Shown piece by piece: positions 7,614 to 16,698 of a stretch of DNA of 64,000 nucleotides; the first letter of the stretch is position 1; each line of letters starts with the position of its first letter. The translations under genes and the position numbers were made by a program. The notes under the pieces are model-generated. The model was not told the origin of the DNA. It was given only the letters and a program-made list of their open reading frames with translations, and did no database searches. The DNA is from Agarivorans sp. Alg241-V36 (GTDB lineage: Bacteria > Pseudomonadota > Gammaproteobacteria > Enterobacterales > Celerinatantimonadaceae): the NCBI RefSeq assembly GCF_900537085.1, contig NZ_UNRE01000004.1, forward strand, positions 62,001 to 126,000, read 5' to 3'.

Positions 7614-10172
7614 CTAATTTAGAATATCTAACTGAACTTGATAGTTACAGGTAGAGCCTTCTAGATCCAATCTATAACGGGCTTCTTTGTATTCAACCGC
7701 ATCAATATCTTGCCAGTTAGTAATACTTACTGTTGGTGTAGCGGGTGTAATAGGAGTGATTTTTAATTGACCTGCGATGATAGAACCGTCTGGCTGCACA
7801 ACCGGTTCTACTGGCAAATTGATTTGCCAAATAGCTGAAACCGTATTAGCTACAACACATTCGTCAGTCACCATCACTTTATCTTCACTAAAGCGAACCT
7901 CGCGCTGCCAAGAGGTAATCGAATCATAAGCGGGATAAACGCCAGTGAGATCCATGTTAATGGTAGTGACATCACCAGTAACCTGATGAGTCATGCTGCC
8001 TTCTGTGCCACGTTTTTGCGGAATGATTTCTCCCGCTTCTTCAAAGCGTAAGATGTTGTGCTTGTCGCTCAGTTGGTGAATACCGCTGTGCGACCATATG
8101 TTTTGGGTTACCGCCAAGAACTCATTTTTAAATAAGGTGAACGACCCCTGGTCTTGATGGGCATGCGACTCATCATAGATACCTGCAACAGCAGATAACC
8201 AAGTAGCATCAGCGTCCCAAGAAGAGCGAACAAACAAGTGGCCTGCGCTAGAAGAGTAGTACAGCAAGTCACTTGGTACGATTTGATTGAGCTCTTGTTG
8301 CAGCAAGGTAGTATGCAAGTTGAAGCCATAGCGCATCGGATCAACGGAGTTATTAGCTAACCACCAACTACCACGTTTGGCAGCATCACTACCAATATTT
8401 AACGAAGAAGCACGCTGCATTAAGCTTTCGTGGTAATCGAACAGCACCGGGAATGAGACCCGAGATTGGTCACCAATAGGCGCAAAGTGCTCTAAGTCTG
8501 GCGTTGTCGCGTGGATCCAATAATCAATAGTCTGTCGAGTATGTAATGACTCCTCTGAGAGGTCTTCTCCAGTAGCATCTCGCCAGATGATATACAACTC
8601 GAACAACTTACTTTGAGCCACACCGTAGCCTGTACCTTCTCGGCTACCTCCACCAGCAAACTGCGCATAATACTCAACTAACTTAGGTAGCTTGTCATCC
8701 CTGAGTAGGTTGAGCCAAGTTTCGTTTTCATCCACTAGCGCCCAGGTCATGGTGGCTTTTAAAAAGCTGAAGTGATAATTGTTGCCCGGGTTAGTGGTTG
8801 CCCAACCGCTCCAAGGGAAACTATTTCCGCCCCACTGTGCATCAGCATGATTCCAAACATTCCAAATGGCTTGCTCGGCATAGTTTTTCCAGCGTAGCTT
8901 TTGGCTATCACTAAGCAAGTCATAACCGTAGTCGTAAACGTAAGCGAGCTCTGAGATAAAGTCGCCTACATGAAGGTAAGAATCTTTGCTTGTTATTGGC
9001 TTTTGGTTAGCAGCAATGAGGGCTTCAGCCTCGGCAACCTGCTTTTCTACATCTTCAATCGCCAACTCAATGTATTTTTTATCTTGAGTCAGGTAGTACA
9101 TATACACCGCATCGGTAGGCGAAAATCCATACCCTGGGCTGCCATCCACTGCTTGGTCAACCCAAGCTGCAAAGCGGCTGTAATCCTGTCCGGCAAAACG
9201 TAGGTGCTCTATCGATGCCAGAGATAGCTTGTGGTTGGTGACAGCAGGAGCTAGCACTTCAATCTGAATGTCTGCTTGTTGTCCCTGCCAAGTGGCAGTG
9301 CAAATAGCTTGACCAACCTGATTGGTGATTAGCAGTTGTTGGGTATCTACGCTCACAGCACTGCTATCGCAGGCCCATTGCGCATCGCTTAATGAATCTT
9401 GTACAGAACCATCACTGTACGTCGCATTAACTTGTAAACTCTGTTTGGAAGCTAAGGGAATATCGATAGGCCCAGTGGGGTTAATGCTAATGCTGCTTAA
9501 AGTAGCGGGGGCTGATACGACCACCTCAAGATCAGCACTCAGTTTTTGCCAAGTAACGCTGCAGTTAGCTGATCCAATTTGCTCGGCGCTTAGCAGTTGT
9601 TGAGCGTCAATGCTTACTGCATTGCTGTCGCATACCCACTTGGCATCGCTGTTTACAGCTTGCTCAGTTCCGTCGTTAAAACTAGCGGTAACGTGTAAAG
9701 CTTGTTGATCATTCAGTGAAAGAGCTAGCGGACTGACTGGGGAAATAGTAAGGCTTTCGGCAATAAGCTCATCCGAGCTAACGGTAAAACCCACCACCAA
9801 ACTCAGTGTCGACCAAGCAACACTACAAGCAGCTTCACCGACTGTGTTGGCTGTCACATAACTAGATTCACTAATGCTTACTGCTTCAGAATTACATTGC
9901 CAGTTAAGTTTAAAAGGGGTGAGATTACGGGTAACGCCATTGTCATAAACCAGATCCAATTCTAATTGGCTATTTTCGCCTTCCATTAGGCTGGTGTCAC
10001 CTGCGCGCAGGACAATTTCTTGAGCAATTACCGCAGCGCCAGTGTCTGGCGTTGGCTGCTGACTAGGTGTCTCGTCTCCACCACCGCCACAAGCTAGGAG
10101 CAACAATGGTGAGCAAGCGAATACGGCAACTTTAACGCAACGTGCCAAAGGCTTGCTGACTTGAAATATCAT
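7614..10172 (-). CDS. Lipoprotein with three Ig-like repeats and a heparinase II/III-type polysaccharide lyase domain
   Basis: A predicted secreted lyase of 852 residues from the ATG at 10172; the longer frame to 10229 lacks a signal sequence at its front. The signal peptide ends in LLAC, so Cys28 is probably lipidated, followed by a glycine tether. Three repeats of about 80 residues (roughly 50-132, 138-220, 224-308), each with a W-C pair and a conserved second Cys, look like bacterial Ig-like (BIG2) modules. An alpha-helical toroid (about 315-620) has NNYHF (464-468) and GTGYG (514-518). A beta-sandwich domain contains HAHQD (670-674), typical of heparinase II/III-like lyases. The substrate cannot be told. 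No other polysaccharide-degradation gene lies nearby. Confidence 0.75.
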   Translation of the reverse strand: MIFQVSKPLARCVKVAVFACSPLLLLACGGGGDETPSQQPTPDTGAAVIAQEIVLRAGDTSLMEGENSQLELDLVYDNGVTRNLTPFKLNWQCNSEAVSISESSYVTANTVGEAACSVAWSTLSLVVGFTVSSDELIAESLTISPVSPLALSLNDQQALHVTASFNDGTEQAVNSDAKWVCDSNAVSIDAQQLLSAEQIGSANCSVTWQKLSADLEVVVSAPATLSSISINPTGPIDIPLASKQSLQVNATYSDGSVQDSLSDAQWACDSSAVSVDTQQLLITNQVGQAICTATWQGQQADIQIEVLAPAVTNHKLSLASIEHLRFAGQDYSRFAAWVDQAVDGSPGYGFSPTDAVYMYYLTQDKKYIELAIEDVEKQVAEAEALIAANQKPITSKDSYLHVGDFISELAYVYDYGYDLLSDSQKLRWKNYAEQAIWNVWNHADAQWGGNSFPWSGWATTNPGNNYHFSFLKATMTWALVDENETWLNLLRDDKLPKLVEYYAQFAGGGSREGTGYGVAQSKLFELYIIWRDATGEDLSEESLHTRQTIDYWIHATTPDLEHFAPIGDQSRVSFPVLFDYHESLMQRASSLNIGSDAAKRGSWWLANNSVDPMRYGFNLHTTLLQQELNQIVPSDLLYYSSSAGHLFVRSSWDADATWLSAVAGIYDESHAHQDQGSFTLFKNEFLAVTQNIWSHSGIHQLSDKHNILRFEEAGEIIPQKRGTEGSMTHQVTGDVTTINMDLTGVYPAYDSITSWQREVRFSEDKVMVTDECVVANTVSAIWQINLPVEPVVQPDGSIIAGQLKITPITPATPTVSITNWQDIDAVEYKEARYRLDLEGSTCNYQVQLDILN

Positions 10173-10545
10173 ATTACTTCCCTGTTTACCTTTTTTAACT
10201 AAAGCAGATGCTAAAGTGTGAATACACAATTATCGCCCAACAATGTTAATAATTTGCTAAACCATTAGATTAAAACAACATGGGCAGCGCTTGTAGGCCT
10301 TTTCCATAGCAACATTTAGCGCTTAAAACATCAATTTTTGATAAAAACAAATTATTAACAAAACATGCTAAACGTACCGAACAGTTGACGGAGGTTTTGC
10401 CATAAAACTTTCAGATGAACTGATAATCATTAGTAATTGTTTAAAACGTCATCATGACTAATGTTAAGGTGAACAGAGATAATATGAGAGATAAGTCAAT
10501 AGCGCAAACCAAAGGTTTACGCCAGTGATGAAAGTTTGATCTTGG
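10173..10545. other. Gene-free stretch of about 370 bp
   Basis: AT-rich spacer upstream of the lyase-like lipoprotein gene and downstream of the GlcG/HbpS gene. It should contain the lyase promoter on the minus strand, but I found no convincing -35/-10 pair, RNA gene or repeat. Confidence 0.5.
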
Positions 10546-10941
10546 TTATACCATAGCATCTATTGCGGCTTGAGCGAGAGCAGCATCGTCTTGCTCACTC
10601 ATGCCACTAATGCCAATAGCGCCAATCACATTACCATCTTGGTAAATGGGTACTCCACCTTGAATACCGGTAAAGCGTGAATCGGTCCAATAGCCCATAT
10701 CTTTGCCGGTTTCTTTTGCCCATGCCGCTAAGTTAGCTGTAGGTTGGCGATCACGCGCTGCGGTGTACGCTTTGTTCTGGGCTAGCACCGCTGCATGAAA
10801 CGCAACATTATTCATTCGTGAAAAGCTCACTAACTCGCCGTGAGCATCAACCACAGCTACAGCAATACTCACTTGTTTTTCTTCGGCTAAACGTAATGCT
10901 TGGGCATTTAAAGCACTGGCTAAATCAAAAGTAATATCCAT
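10546..10941 (-). CDS. GlcG/HbpS family protein (DUF336)
   Basis: A 131-residue protein covering the full GlcG/HbpS domain: the N-terminal helix with ALRLAEEKQVSIAVAVVDAHG, the central AYTAARDRQPT, and the C-terminal glycine-rich segment GGVPIYQDGNVIGAIGISG. Members include the haem-binding HbpS and the glycolate-operon protein GlcG; the biochemical role is usually unclear. I chose the ATG at 10941; a TTG at 10953 is an alternative. It stands alone, with no glycolate oxidase gene nearby. Confidence 0.8.
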   Translation of the reverse strand: MDITFDLASALNAQALRLAEEKQVSIAVAVVDAHGELVSFSRMNNVAFHAAVLAQNKAYTAARDRQPTANLAAWAKETGKDMGYWTDSRFTGIQGGVPIYQDGNVIGAIGISGMSEQDDAALAQAAIDAMV

Positions 10942-11128
10942 AAATAATCTCAAGAGTGATAGTTAAGTTAGGCCAAAGTCTAGAAAGATTACTGCATAAA
11001 GCCAATGCTTAGCACGCAAGTTTATCGCACTATAGTATGGAATATAGTCATTTAATTCGTAACATAAAGGCTTTCTGTAGGCGGTTGATATTGCTAGCAT
11101 GGTTTCTCTTCACATAGCAGGGACAACT

Positions 11129-11875
11129 ATGAATAAGGTTGCACTGATCACCGGTTCTAGTCGTGGCATTGGCGCTGCTAGCGCTTTACTGCTGGCGCAA
11201 AAGGGCTACGCCGTTTGTATTAACTACAAACAAAACCAAGCAGCTGCCAACACTCTACTTAAGCAAATACATGCTTTAGGTGTGCCGGCGATTGCTTACG
11301 CTGCTGATGTAAGCCAAGAACAGCAAGTTGATGACTTGTTTACTGCCATTGACCTGCAATTGGGCCCGATAACTGCCTTAGTCAACAACGCTGCCATATT
11401 GCTACCACAAAGCCCTTTGGTGGATATGAACCAAGGCCGCGTCAATCAGTTACTCACGACTAACGTAACCAGCGCGTTTTTGTGCTGCAAATATGCGATT
11501 AAGCGCATGGGCACCAGTTACGGTGGTGCTGGAGGGGCCATTGTTAATGTATCTTCGGCCGCGGCTCGCATAGGCTCCCCCTTCGAATATATTGATTATG
11601 CCGCCAGCAAGGGGGCAATAGATACACTCACTAAAGGACTGTCTGTAGAATTGGCAGAGCAAAAGATTAGGGTTAATGGGGTGCGACCGGGCTTTATTAA
11701 TACCGATATGCATGCCGATGGCGGTGAACCTAATAGATTAGAGCGCATCCGCAGCTCCATTCCAATGCAGCGCGGCGGCCAGCCCGACGAAGTTGCCGAG
11801 GCCATTTGCTGGCTGCTTTCAGAACAAGCTTCTTATGTCACGGGTAGCATTGTCGACGTCGCTGGCGGGCGATAG
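11129..11875 (+). CDS. Short-chain dehydrogenase/reductase (SDR)
   Basis: A 248-residue classical SDR. The cofactor motif TGSSRGIG is near residue 8, NNAA near 89, and the catalytic Ser-Tyr-Lys set is seen as NVSS and YAASK. The C-terminus has the usual substrate-loop sequence RPGFINTDMHA and ends VDVAGGR. An Arg at the end of the nucleotide motif hints at NADPH preference. The ATG at 11129 has AGGGAC in front of it and starts directly at the Rossmann strand, so the upstream ATG at 11099 is unlikely. The substrate is unknown. Confidence 0.85.
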   Translation: MNKVALITGSSRGIGAASALLLAQKGYAVCINYKQNQAAANTLLKQIHALGVPAIAYAADVSQEQQVDDLFTAIDLQLGPITALVNNAAILLPQSPLVDMNQGRVNQLLTTNVTSAFLCCKYAIKRMGTSYGGAGGAIVNVSSAAARIGSPFEYIDYAASKGAIDTLTKGLSVELAEQKIRVNGVRPGFINTDMHADGGEPNRLERIRSSIPMQRGGQPDEVAEAICWLLSEQASYVTGSIVDVAGGR

Positions 11876-11921
11876 AGCTTGGTAACGGCAAAGGCTTTAC
11901 TTCACCAACAAGGACCAATAT

Positions 11922-12305
11922 ATGGCTAAAGATCCTCGAATAATCGATAAACGCATTCCCTTTGTGATGGCTTTGCTAATTGGTCTTTTTTGTTACTACA
12001 CTTGGGCGCCCAATAGCCCCTTTAAACAAAGAGAAAGCCTGTCTTTAGAGCGCGCCTTAGCAAACCAACAATCTGGCTTGGTAGAGGGCGATGTTCTGGT
12101 TATGGGCAACACAAATAGCGAGCAAGAGGTATTAGCTAAAAGTGCTGAAGGCAAGTTACTCACAATCAACTTTAATCAACAATCTACACCGGCTATTGGT
12201 AGTTTTTGGCAAGTAAAAGGCATGCTTAGCTGGCCCGAAAATGCCCCCTTACTCAAGGTGTCTCAAGCAAGTACCCCCACTAAACAGTCAACAGAGTCAC
12301 AATAA
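11922..12305 (+). CDS. Hypothetical single-pass membrane-anchored protein
   Basis: A 127-residue protein with one hydrophobic segment (about 12-29) after a charged N-terminus, and then an outside domain rich in short beta-strand patterns (about 45-110) with a Ser/Thr/Gln-rich tail. The region GLVEGDVLVMGNTN to SFWQVKGML loosely recalls a small OB-like barrel, but I do not recognise a family. AAGGACC lies at a usable distance from the ATG. It follows the SDR gene by 46 nt and may be co-transcribed. Confidence 0.55.
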   Translation: MAKDPRIIDKRIPFVMALLIGLFCYYTWAPNSPFKQRESLSLERALANQQSGLVEGDVLVMGNTNSEQEVLAKSAEGKLLTINFNQQSTPAIGSFWQVKGMLSWPENAPLLKVSQASTPTKQSTESQ

Positions 12306-12376
12306 ACTGCGCTAACGCAAGGTTGTATATAAGTATGTGCTTAATAATGACTTAAGTCGTTATTTAAAAGGGCATC

Positions 12377-12604
12377 ATGATGACTCAACAACAAGGAAAG
12401 TACTTGCTATATGCCGTTATAAGCGCGGGCTTAGTATTGGTACTAGTAGGAATAGCCTTAGCGATGTTTTCTAATATTAGTGTCTCTATGGGTGTAACCG
12501 GGGTGCAAATAATTGCTGGTATTATCGGCCTAGGCTTACTGTTAATGGTACCCAGCAAAATTATTCTCACCCTATTACTGATGAAAGCAAAATCAAAAAA
12601 TTAA
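12377..12604 (+). CDS. Small hypothetical membrane protein
   Basis: A 75-residue protein with two strongly hydrophobic segments (about 9-31 and 40-68), a short loop between them and a basic tail (KAKSKN). Two adjacent ATG codons (12377 and 12380) are possible starts; AAAGGGC lies just upstream. I do not recognise a family. It converges on the chemoreceptor gene, with a strong hairpin between the two ends. Confidence 0.5.
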   Translation: MMTQQQGKYLLYAVISAGLVLVLVGIALAMFSNISVSMGVTGVQIIAGIIGLGLLLMVPSKIILTLLLMKAKSKN

Positions 12605-12617
12605 GCTAAGTTATCTA

Positions 12618-12644
12618 TCGTTGATTTACCTGCTAAATCAACGA
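12618..12644. other. Perfect 11-bp hairpin between convergent genes, no T-run
   Basis: TCGTTGATTTA (12618-12628) pairs with TAAATCAACGA (12634-12644) around CCTGC. It overlaps the stop codon of the chemoreceptor gene on the minus strand. No U-tract follows on either strand, so it is terminator-like or a 3'-end stabiliser rather than a classic terminator. Confidence 0.55.
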
Positions 12645-14215
12645 GCAAACAGCTCTACCATTGCCCGCAACTTGCCGCTTTGTTCAGCCAACAAATGATT
12701 GGCTTCGCTAGTATGCTGACAACGTTGCAAGGTTTGTTGAGTTTGCTGGCTAATTGCCGATACGTTGCCGCCAATTTCACTGGCCACAGAAGCTTGTTCC
12801 TCGGTAGCATTAGCGATTTGGCTAATTCGGCCGCGAATTTGCTCTACGGTTTGGGTTATTTTCATAATTGCATCACCAGCATTGGCTGCTTGCTCAACAC
12901 TACCCTGTGCAGCGCTGCTGCCTTGTTGCATTACTTTCACTGCTCGCTCAGCGCCACTTTGCAAGGTGGCAACAATACTTTGAATTTCTTCGGTTGAGCT
13001 TTGCGTGCGACTGGCTAAGGTTCTTACTTCATCTGCCACCACGGCAAAACCTCTCCCCTGCTCTCCCGCTCTTGCTGCCTCGATGGCAGCATTTAAAGCC
13101 AGTAAATTGGTTTGTTCGGCAATGCCTTGAATAACCGTGACAAATGAGCCAATTTGCTCACTTTCTTGAGCCAGCGAAGCAATCACTTCACTAGCGGTAT
13201 CAATTTCTTTAGCCAGCAGGTTAATTTGTGTGATGGTCTCATTCACTTCTTGGTGGCCTTGACGCACCTGCTGATCGGCTTGGCTGGTTTGCTCTACCGT
13301 TTGTTGCACGCTAGATGAGACCTCTTCAACGCTGCTCGCCATTTGGCCAATGGCACTTGCCACTTGCTCAACTTCATTCTGTTGCGAGTCCATATCGGTG
13401 TATACACCCTCGGTTGCGCTCGATGCCTGAGCAGCCACTTTATCCAATTGCTGCGCCGAATCACTAACTCGCCAAATTAAGGTTTGTTGTTGGTGATCCA
13501 ATAGAATATTAGCCAATTGTAATTGCCCTAATTCATCGCAGCGCCCGGTGTAAATCCATTGCGCCACGGGATCATCAATAGTTTGTTTACTGCTGGCCGC
13601 CAAGCTACGAATAGACGCACTAAGCATAGCGGCTAACAAAATGCTTAGCCCTATAATCACCAAGGCTGCGATTAGCCCACCACCTAAAGAGAGTACTGAG
13701 TTAAACAGGCAAAGTGCTAACACCAATAAACTAGGTAAGGCAAAGCTTAAACTGTAACGGCTTAAAATATTCAGCCCGCGTTCCATGCGAGAAATAGGAG
13801 CCTGCCCCTCATTGATGCGTTGATATAGACGATCTGCACGTAGCACTGCCTCGGCATTAGGTTTTACCCTCACCGACTGGTAACCCTCAATCTCCCCTTT
13901 ACTAGAGAGCATCGGAGTGACAAAAGCATCCACCCAGTAATTGTCTCCGTTTTTACAGCGATTATTTACAATTCCCATCCAAGGTTTGCCGCTTTCAACC
14001 CTATCCCAAAGCATCTTGAAAGCCGCTTTAGGCATTGCAGGGTGACGAACAATATTGTGTCCGTGAGTGACTAATTCATCATTGCTATAACCACTAATAT
14101 CGACAAAGTCTTGATTGGCGTAGGTAATTACGCCTCGAGGATCGGTAGTTGAAACGATGTGTTGATGTTCAACCATCTTGCGCTCATTTCCGGTAAGAGA
14201 GCTTCCGCTAGGCAT
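12638..14215 (-). CDS. Methyl-accepting chemotaxis protein with N-terminal PAS domain (Aer-like)
   Basis: A chemoreceptor of 525 residues from the ATG at 14215, which has AAAGGA at ideal spacing (the ATG at 14233 has no ribosome site). The N-terminal PAS domain (about 15-125) is cytoplasmic and of the Aer type ([19 protein letters not shown]). A hydrophobic hairpin at about 160-205 anchors it in the membrane without a sizeable periplasmic domain. The signalling tip is canonical ([20 protein letters not shown]). Aer-type receptors sense redox or oxygen through bound FAD, so energy taxis is likely; FAD binding itself cannot be shown from sequence. No C-terminal CheR-binding pentapeptide is seen. 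Confidence 0.88.
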   Translation of the reverse strand: MPSGSSLTGNERKMVEHQHIVSTTDPRGVITYANQDFVDISGYSNDELVTHGHNIVRHPAMPKAAFKMLWDRVESGKPWMGIVNNRCKNGDNYWVDAFVTPMLSSKGEIEGYQSVRVKPNAEAVLRADRLYQRINEGQAPISRMERGLNILSRYSLSFALPSLLVLALCLFNSVLSLGGGLIAALVIIGLSILLAAMLSASIRSLAASSKQTIDDPVAQWIYTGRCDELGQLQLANILLDHQQQTLIWRVSDSAQQLDKVAAQASSATEGVYTDMDSQQNEVEQVASAIGQMASSVEEVSSSVQQTVEQTSQADQQVRQGHQEVNETITQINLLAKEIDTASEVIASLAQESEQIGSFVTVIQGIAEQTNLLALNAAIEAARAGEQGRGFAVVADEVRTLASRTQSSTEEIQSIVATLQSGAERAVKVMQQGSSAAQGSVEQAANAGDAIMKITQTVEQIRGRISQIANATEEQASVASEIGGNVSAISQQTQQTLQRCQHTSEANHLLAEQSGKLRAMVELFAR

Positions 14216-14392
14216 AAACAATCCTTTAATCATTGGCTCTGTGGCCAGCTAATTTTTATTTGATATTTTGATTAATTATTGACAACAAATAGATAACTCG
14301 CCATCAACAAATACTTAAAAATAATAACTTTTTGGATTATCTCTATTTAGGTAGGCAACACAATAATGAGCTGTAGAAATTGCGAGGATGAA

Positions 14393-14425
14393 ACAAAAAC
14401 TTTAGAGCTCTAGGAGCTCTAAAGT
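14393..14425 (-). terminator. Rho-independent terminator of recJ-trxC
   Basis: An 11-bp perfect stem (14399-14409 with 14415-14425, loop CTAGG) is followed on the minus strand by TTTTTG and a further T-run. It lies just after the trxC stop codon. Confidence 0.9.
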
Positions 14426-14445
14426 GCTAATGGTGACAAATCGAA

Positions 14446-14877
14446 CTAAATATATTGCTCAAGCCACTGTTGCATAGCTTGGGCAGGTAAAGCACCAGCC
14501 TGCTGGCTTAATAGTTTGCCGTTTTTAAACACCATTAAGGTAGGAATTGAGCGAATTTGATAACGCTGCGCCAAGGCTTGTTGTTCTTCGGTATTCACTT
14601 TTAGAAACTGCGCCCTATGGGCAAATTGCTGAGCAGCTTGCTGGTAAGCAGGCGCCATGCTTTTACATGGGCCACACCAAGATGCCCAAAAATCTACCAC
14701 AACCGGTAGCTCTCCGCCCAAGTGTTTACTAAAGCTATTTTCGGTGACATCAATAGGCTGACCGCTAAACAAGGCCTGCTTACATTTACCACATTTAGCT
14801 TGCTCGCTTATTCGAGCCACCGGTAAGCGATTGCCCGCTTGGCAGCTAGGACAAATCACAATCAGTGATTCAGACAT
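14446..14877 (-). CDS. trxC: Thioredoxin 2
   Basis: A 143-residue thioredoxin with the N-terminal zinc-binding extension typical of TrxC (CPSC near residue 10 and CGKC near 29) and the active site WCGPC near 69. The cis-proline motif IRSIPTLMVF is also present. It reduces protein disulfides in the cytoplasm and is often linked to oxidative stress. The ATG at 14877 has AGGAGT at good spacing; the longer frame to 14919 runs into recJ and lacks a ribosome site. It lies 19 nt after recJ and is probably co-transcribed with it. Confidence 0.93.
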   Translation of the reverse strand: MSESLIVICPSCQAGNRLPVARISEQAKCGKCKQALFSGQPIDVTENSFSKHLGGELPVVVDFWASWCGPCKSMAPAYQQAAQQFAHRAQFLKVNTEEQQALAQRYQIRSIPTLMVFKNGKLLSQQAGALPAQAMQQWLEQYI

Positions 14878-14896
14878 ATTATTACTCCTACAACTT

Positions 14897-16618
14897 TTAC
14901 AAAGGCGCCAAGTGTTCAACCATCAACTGAACACTACGACGTCCTCTAAATTCATTAACATCTAATTTATACACCAACTGCACTTGTTTGAGACTGGCGT
15001 TTGGCCAAATGCTGCGGTCGACATTGAAGGCAATGGCATCAATTTCTTGGGTCATACCGGGCAGTTTAACACTCATCTTTAAATGCTTTTCGCCAACCAC
15101 TCGTTGGGCACACAACTCAAACTCACCATCAAACAGGGGCTCTGGGAAACCTTGCCCCCACGGCCCAGCCTCGCGCAATGATTCGGCAAATCCCAGCACC
15201 AATTGTTCGGGTGCTAACTCTCCATCACTAAGCAGCGTATGAGTAAGGCATTCTTCATCAATAAAGTCTTTGGCTGTTTTCTCTAAGCAGAGCTGAAACT
15301 CTGCAAAGCGCGCCTGCGATAAGGACAAACCGGCAGCCATGGCGTGACCACCAAATTTACTGATTAAGCCGGAGTTTTGGGTATCGATACGTTCCAGTAA
15401 ATCGCGCAGATGCACTCCAGCTACCGAACGACCAGAGCCCTTTACTTCGCCATTATCGCCATCTGCAAAAGCAAACACTGGACGATAATATTTTTCTTTG
15501 ATGCGCGAAGCCACCAGCCCTACAACACCTTGGTGCCAATCGGCTTGATACAAACACAGAACTTTGGGCAGGCTTTGACTATCTAAACTCAATTTGCTGA
15601 CACTTTGCTGAGCTTCTTGCTGCATGCTGGCTTCAATATCTTTGCGCTCGCTATTCAAACTGTCCATTTCGCTGGCCAGTTGGCGGGCATGGTGAATATC
15701 GTCACTGAGCAAACAGTGAATACCTAGGCTCATGTCGTCTAAGCGGCCAACCGCGTTGAGGCGCGGACCAATAGAAAAGCCCAAATCACTGGCCACCATA
15801 TTGGCTTTATTGCGACCAGACACTTCAATAAGCGCCTGAATGCCGGGCCTACAAGCGCCAGCGCGAATCCGTTGCAAGCCTTGATGCACTAAGATGCGGT
15901 TATTGCTATCTAGCGGCACCACGTCGGCTACGGTGCCTAGAGCCACTAAATCCAGTAGGCTGGCAATATTGGGTTCAACCAAGCCTTGTTGGGCAAATAA
16001 ATCCTGTTGGCGCATTTTGCTGCGCAGCGCCATAAGCAAGTAAAACGCTACGCCAACGCCAGCCAAGTTTTTGCTAGGAAAAGCGCAGGCCGACAGATTT
16101 GGATTAACAATCGCCGCCGCTTTGGGTAATTGCTCACCAGGCAGGTGGTGATCGGTAATTAATACCGGAATACCAAGAGACTGCGCCTTATCAACACCAT
16201 TAATGCTGGAGATGCCATTATCTACGGTAATGATTAGCTCGGCGCCTTTGGCTGCGGCTAGCTCTACAATCTCTGGGCTTAAACCATAACCATATTCAAA
16301 ACGGTTAGGCACCAGAAAATCCACAGCCCTAAAGCCAAATTGCGGTAAGCCCGCCATAAGCAGCGCGGTGCTGGTTGCGCCATCGGCGTCAAAGTCGCCC
16401 ACAATGAGGATCTTTTTCCGCTGCTGCAAATTGCTAATCAACAGATTTACGGCATCATCCATGCCTTGTAAGCCCTGAAACGGCAACAAAGCTTGAGCGC
16501 GTCGCTCTACATCGGCGGCAGATTTTACTCCGCGTCGCACATAAACTTGCTTGATCAGCTCGGGCCATTCGGCCGGCAGGGCTTGGGTATCTAGACTCTC
16601 TCGGCGGCGTAATAACAC
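14897..16618 (-). CDS. recJ: Single-stranded-DNA-specific exonuclease RecJ
   Basis: A 573-residue 5'-3' exonuclease of the DHH superfamily, acting in recombination and mismatch repair. Metal-binding motifs are visible in order: DFDADGATST, ITVDNGISS, TDHHLPG (the DHH motif), then GTVADVVPLD and the later SGRSV and GGHAMAAG segments of DHHA1. The start codon is GTG at 16618 with a weak AGAG upstream. The position behind xerD-dsbC is conserved among gammaproteobacteria. Here trxC rather than prfB follows. Confidence 0.95.
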   Translation of the reverse strand: MLLRRRESLDTQALPAEWPELIKQVYVRRGVKSAADVERRAQALLPFQGLQGMDDAVNLLISNLQQRKKILIVGDFDADGATSTALLMAGLPQFGFRAVDFLVPNRFEYGYGLSPEIVELAAAKGAELIITVDNGISSINGVDKAQSLGIPVLITDHHLPGEQLPKAAAIVNPNLSACAFPSKNLAGVGVAFYLLMALRSKMRQQDLFAQQGLVEPNIASLLDLVALGTVADVVPLDSNNRILVHQGLQRIRAGACRPGIQALIEVSGRNKANMVASDLGFSIGPRLNAVGRLDDMSLGIHCLLSDDIHHARQLASEMDSLNSERKDIEASMQQEAQQSVSKLSLDSQSLPKVLCLYQADWHQGVVGLVASRIKEKYYRPVFAFADGDNGEVKGSGRSVAGVHLRDLLERIDTQNSGLISKFGGHAMAAGLSLSQARFAEFQLCLEKTAKDFIDEECLTHTLLSDGELAPEQLVLGFAESLREAGPWGQGFPEPLFDGEFELCAQRVVGEKHLKMSVKLPGMTQEIDAIAFNVDRSIWPNASLKQVQLVYKLDVNEFRGRRSVQLMVEHLAPL

Positions 16619-16644
16619 GTATTGTTTTCTCTAGGCTGGTGAAA

Positions 16645-16681
16645 TAAAAAAGGCTCCCCTTTTTAACAAAAGTAGGAGCCT
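16645..16681 (-). terminator. Terminator between dsbC and recJ
   Basis: AGGCTCC (16651-16657) pairs with GGAGCCT (16675-16681) around a 17-nt loop. On the minus strand the stem is followed by TTTTTTATTT. It should end or attenuate xerD-dsbC transcripts, so recJ-trxC needs its own promoter or read-through. Confidence 0.75.
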
Positions 16682-16698
16682 ATTTACAGCAGTGTAAG

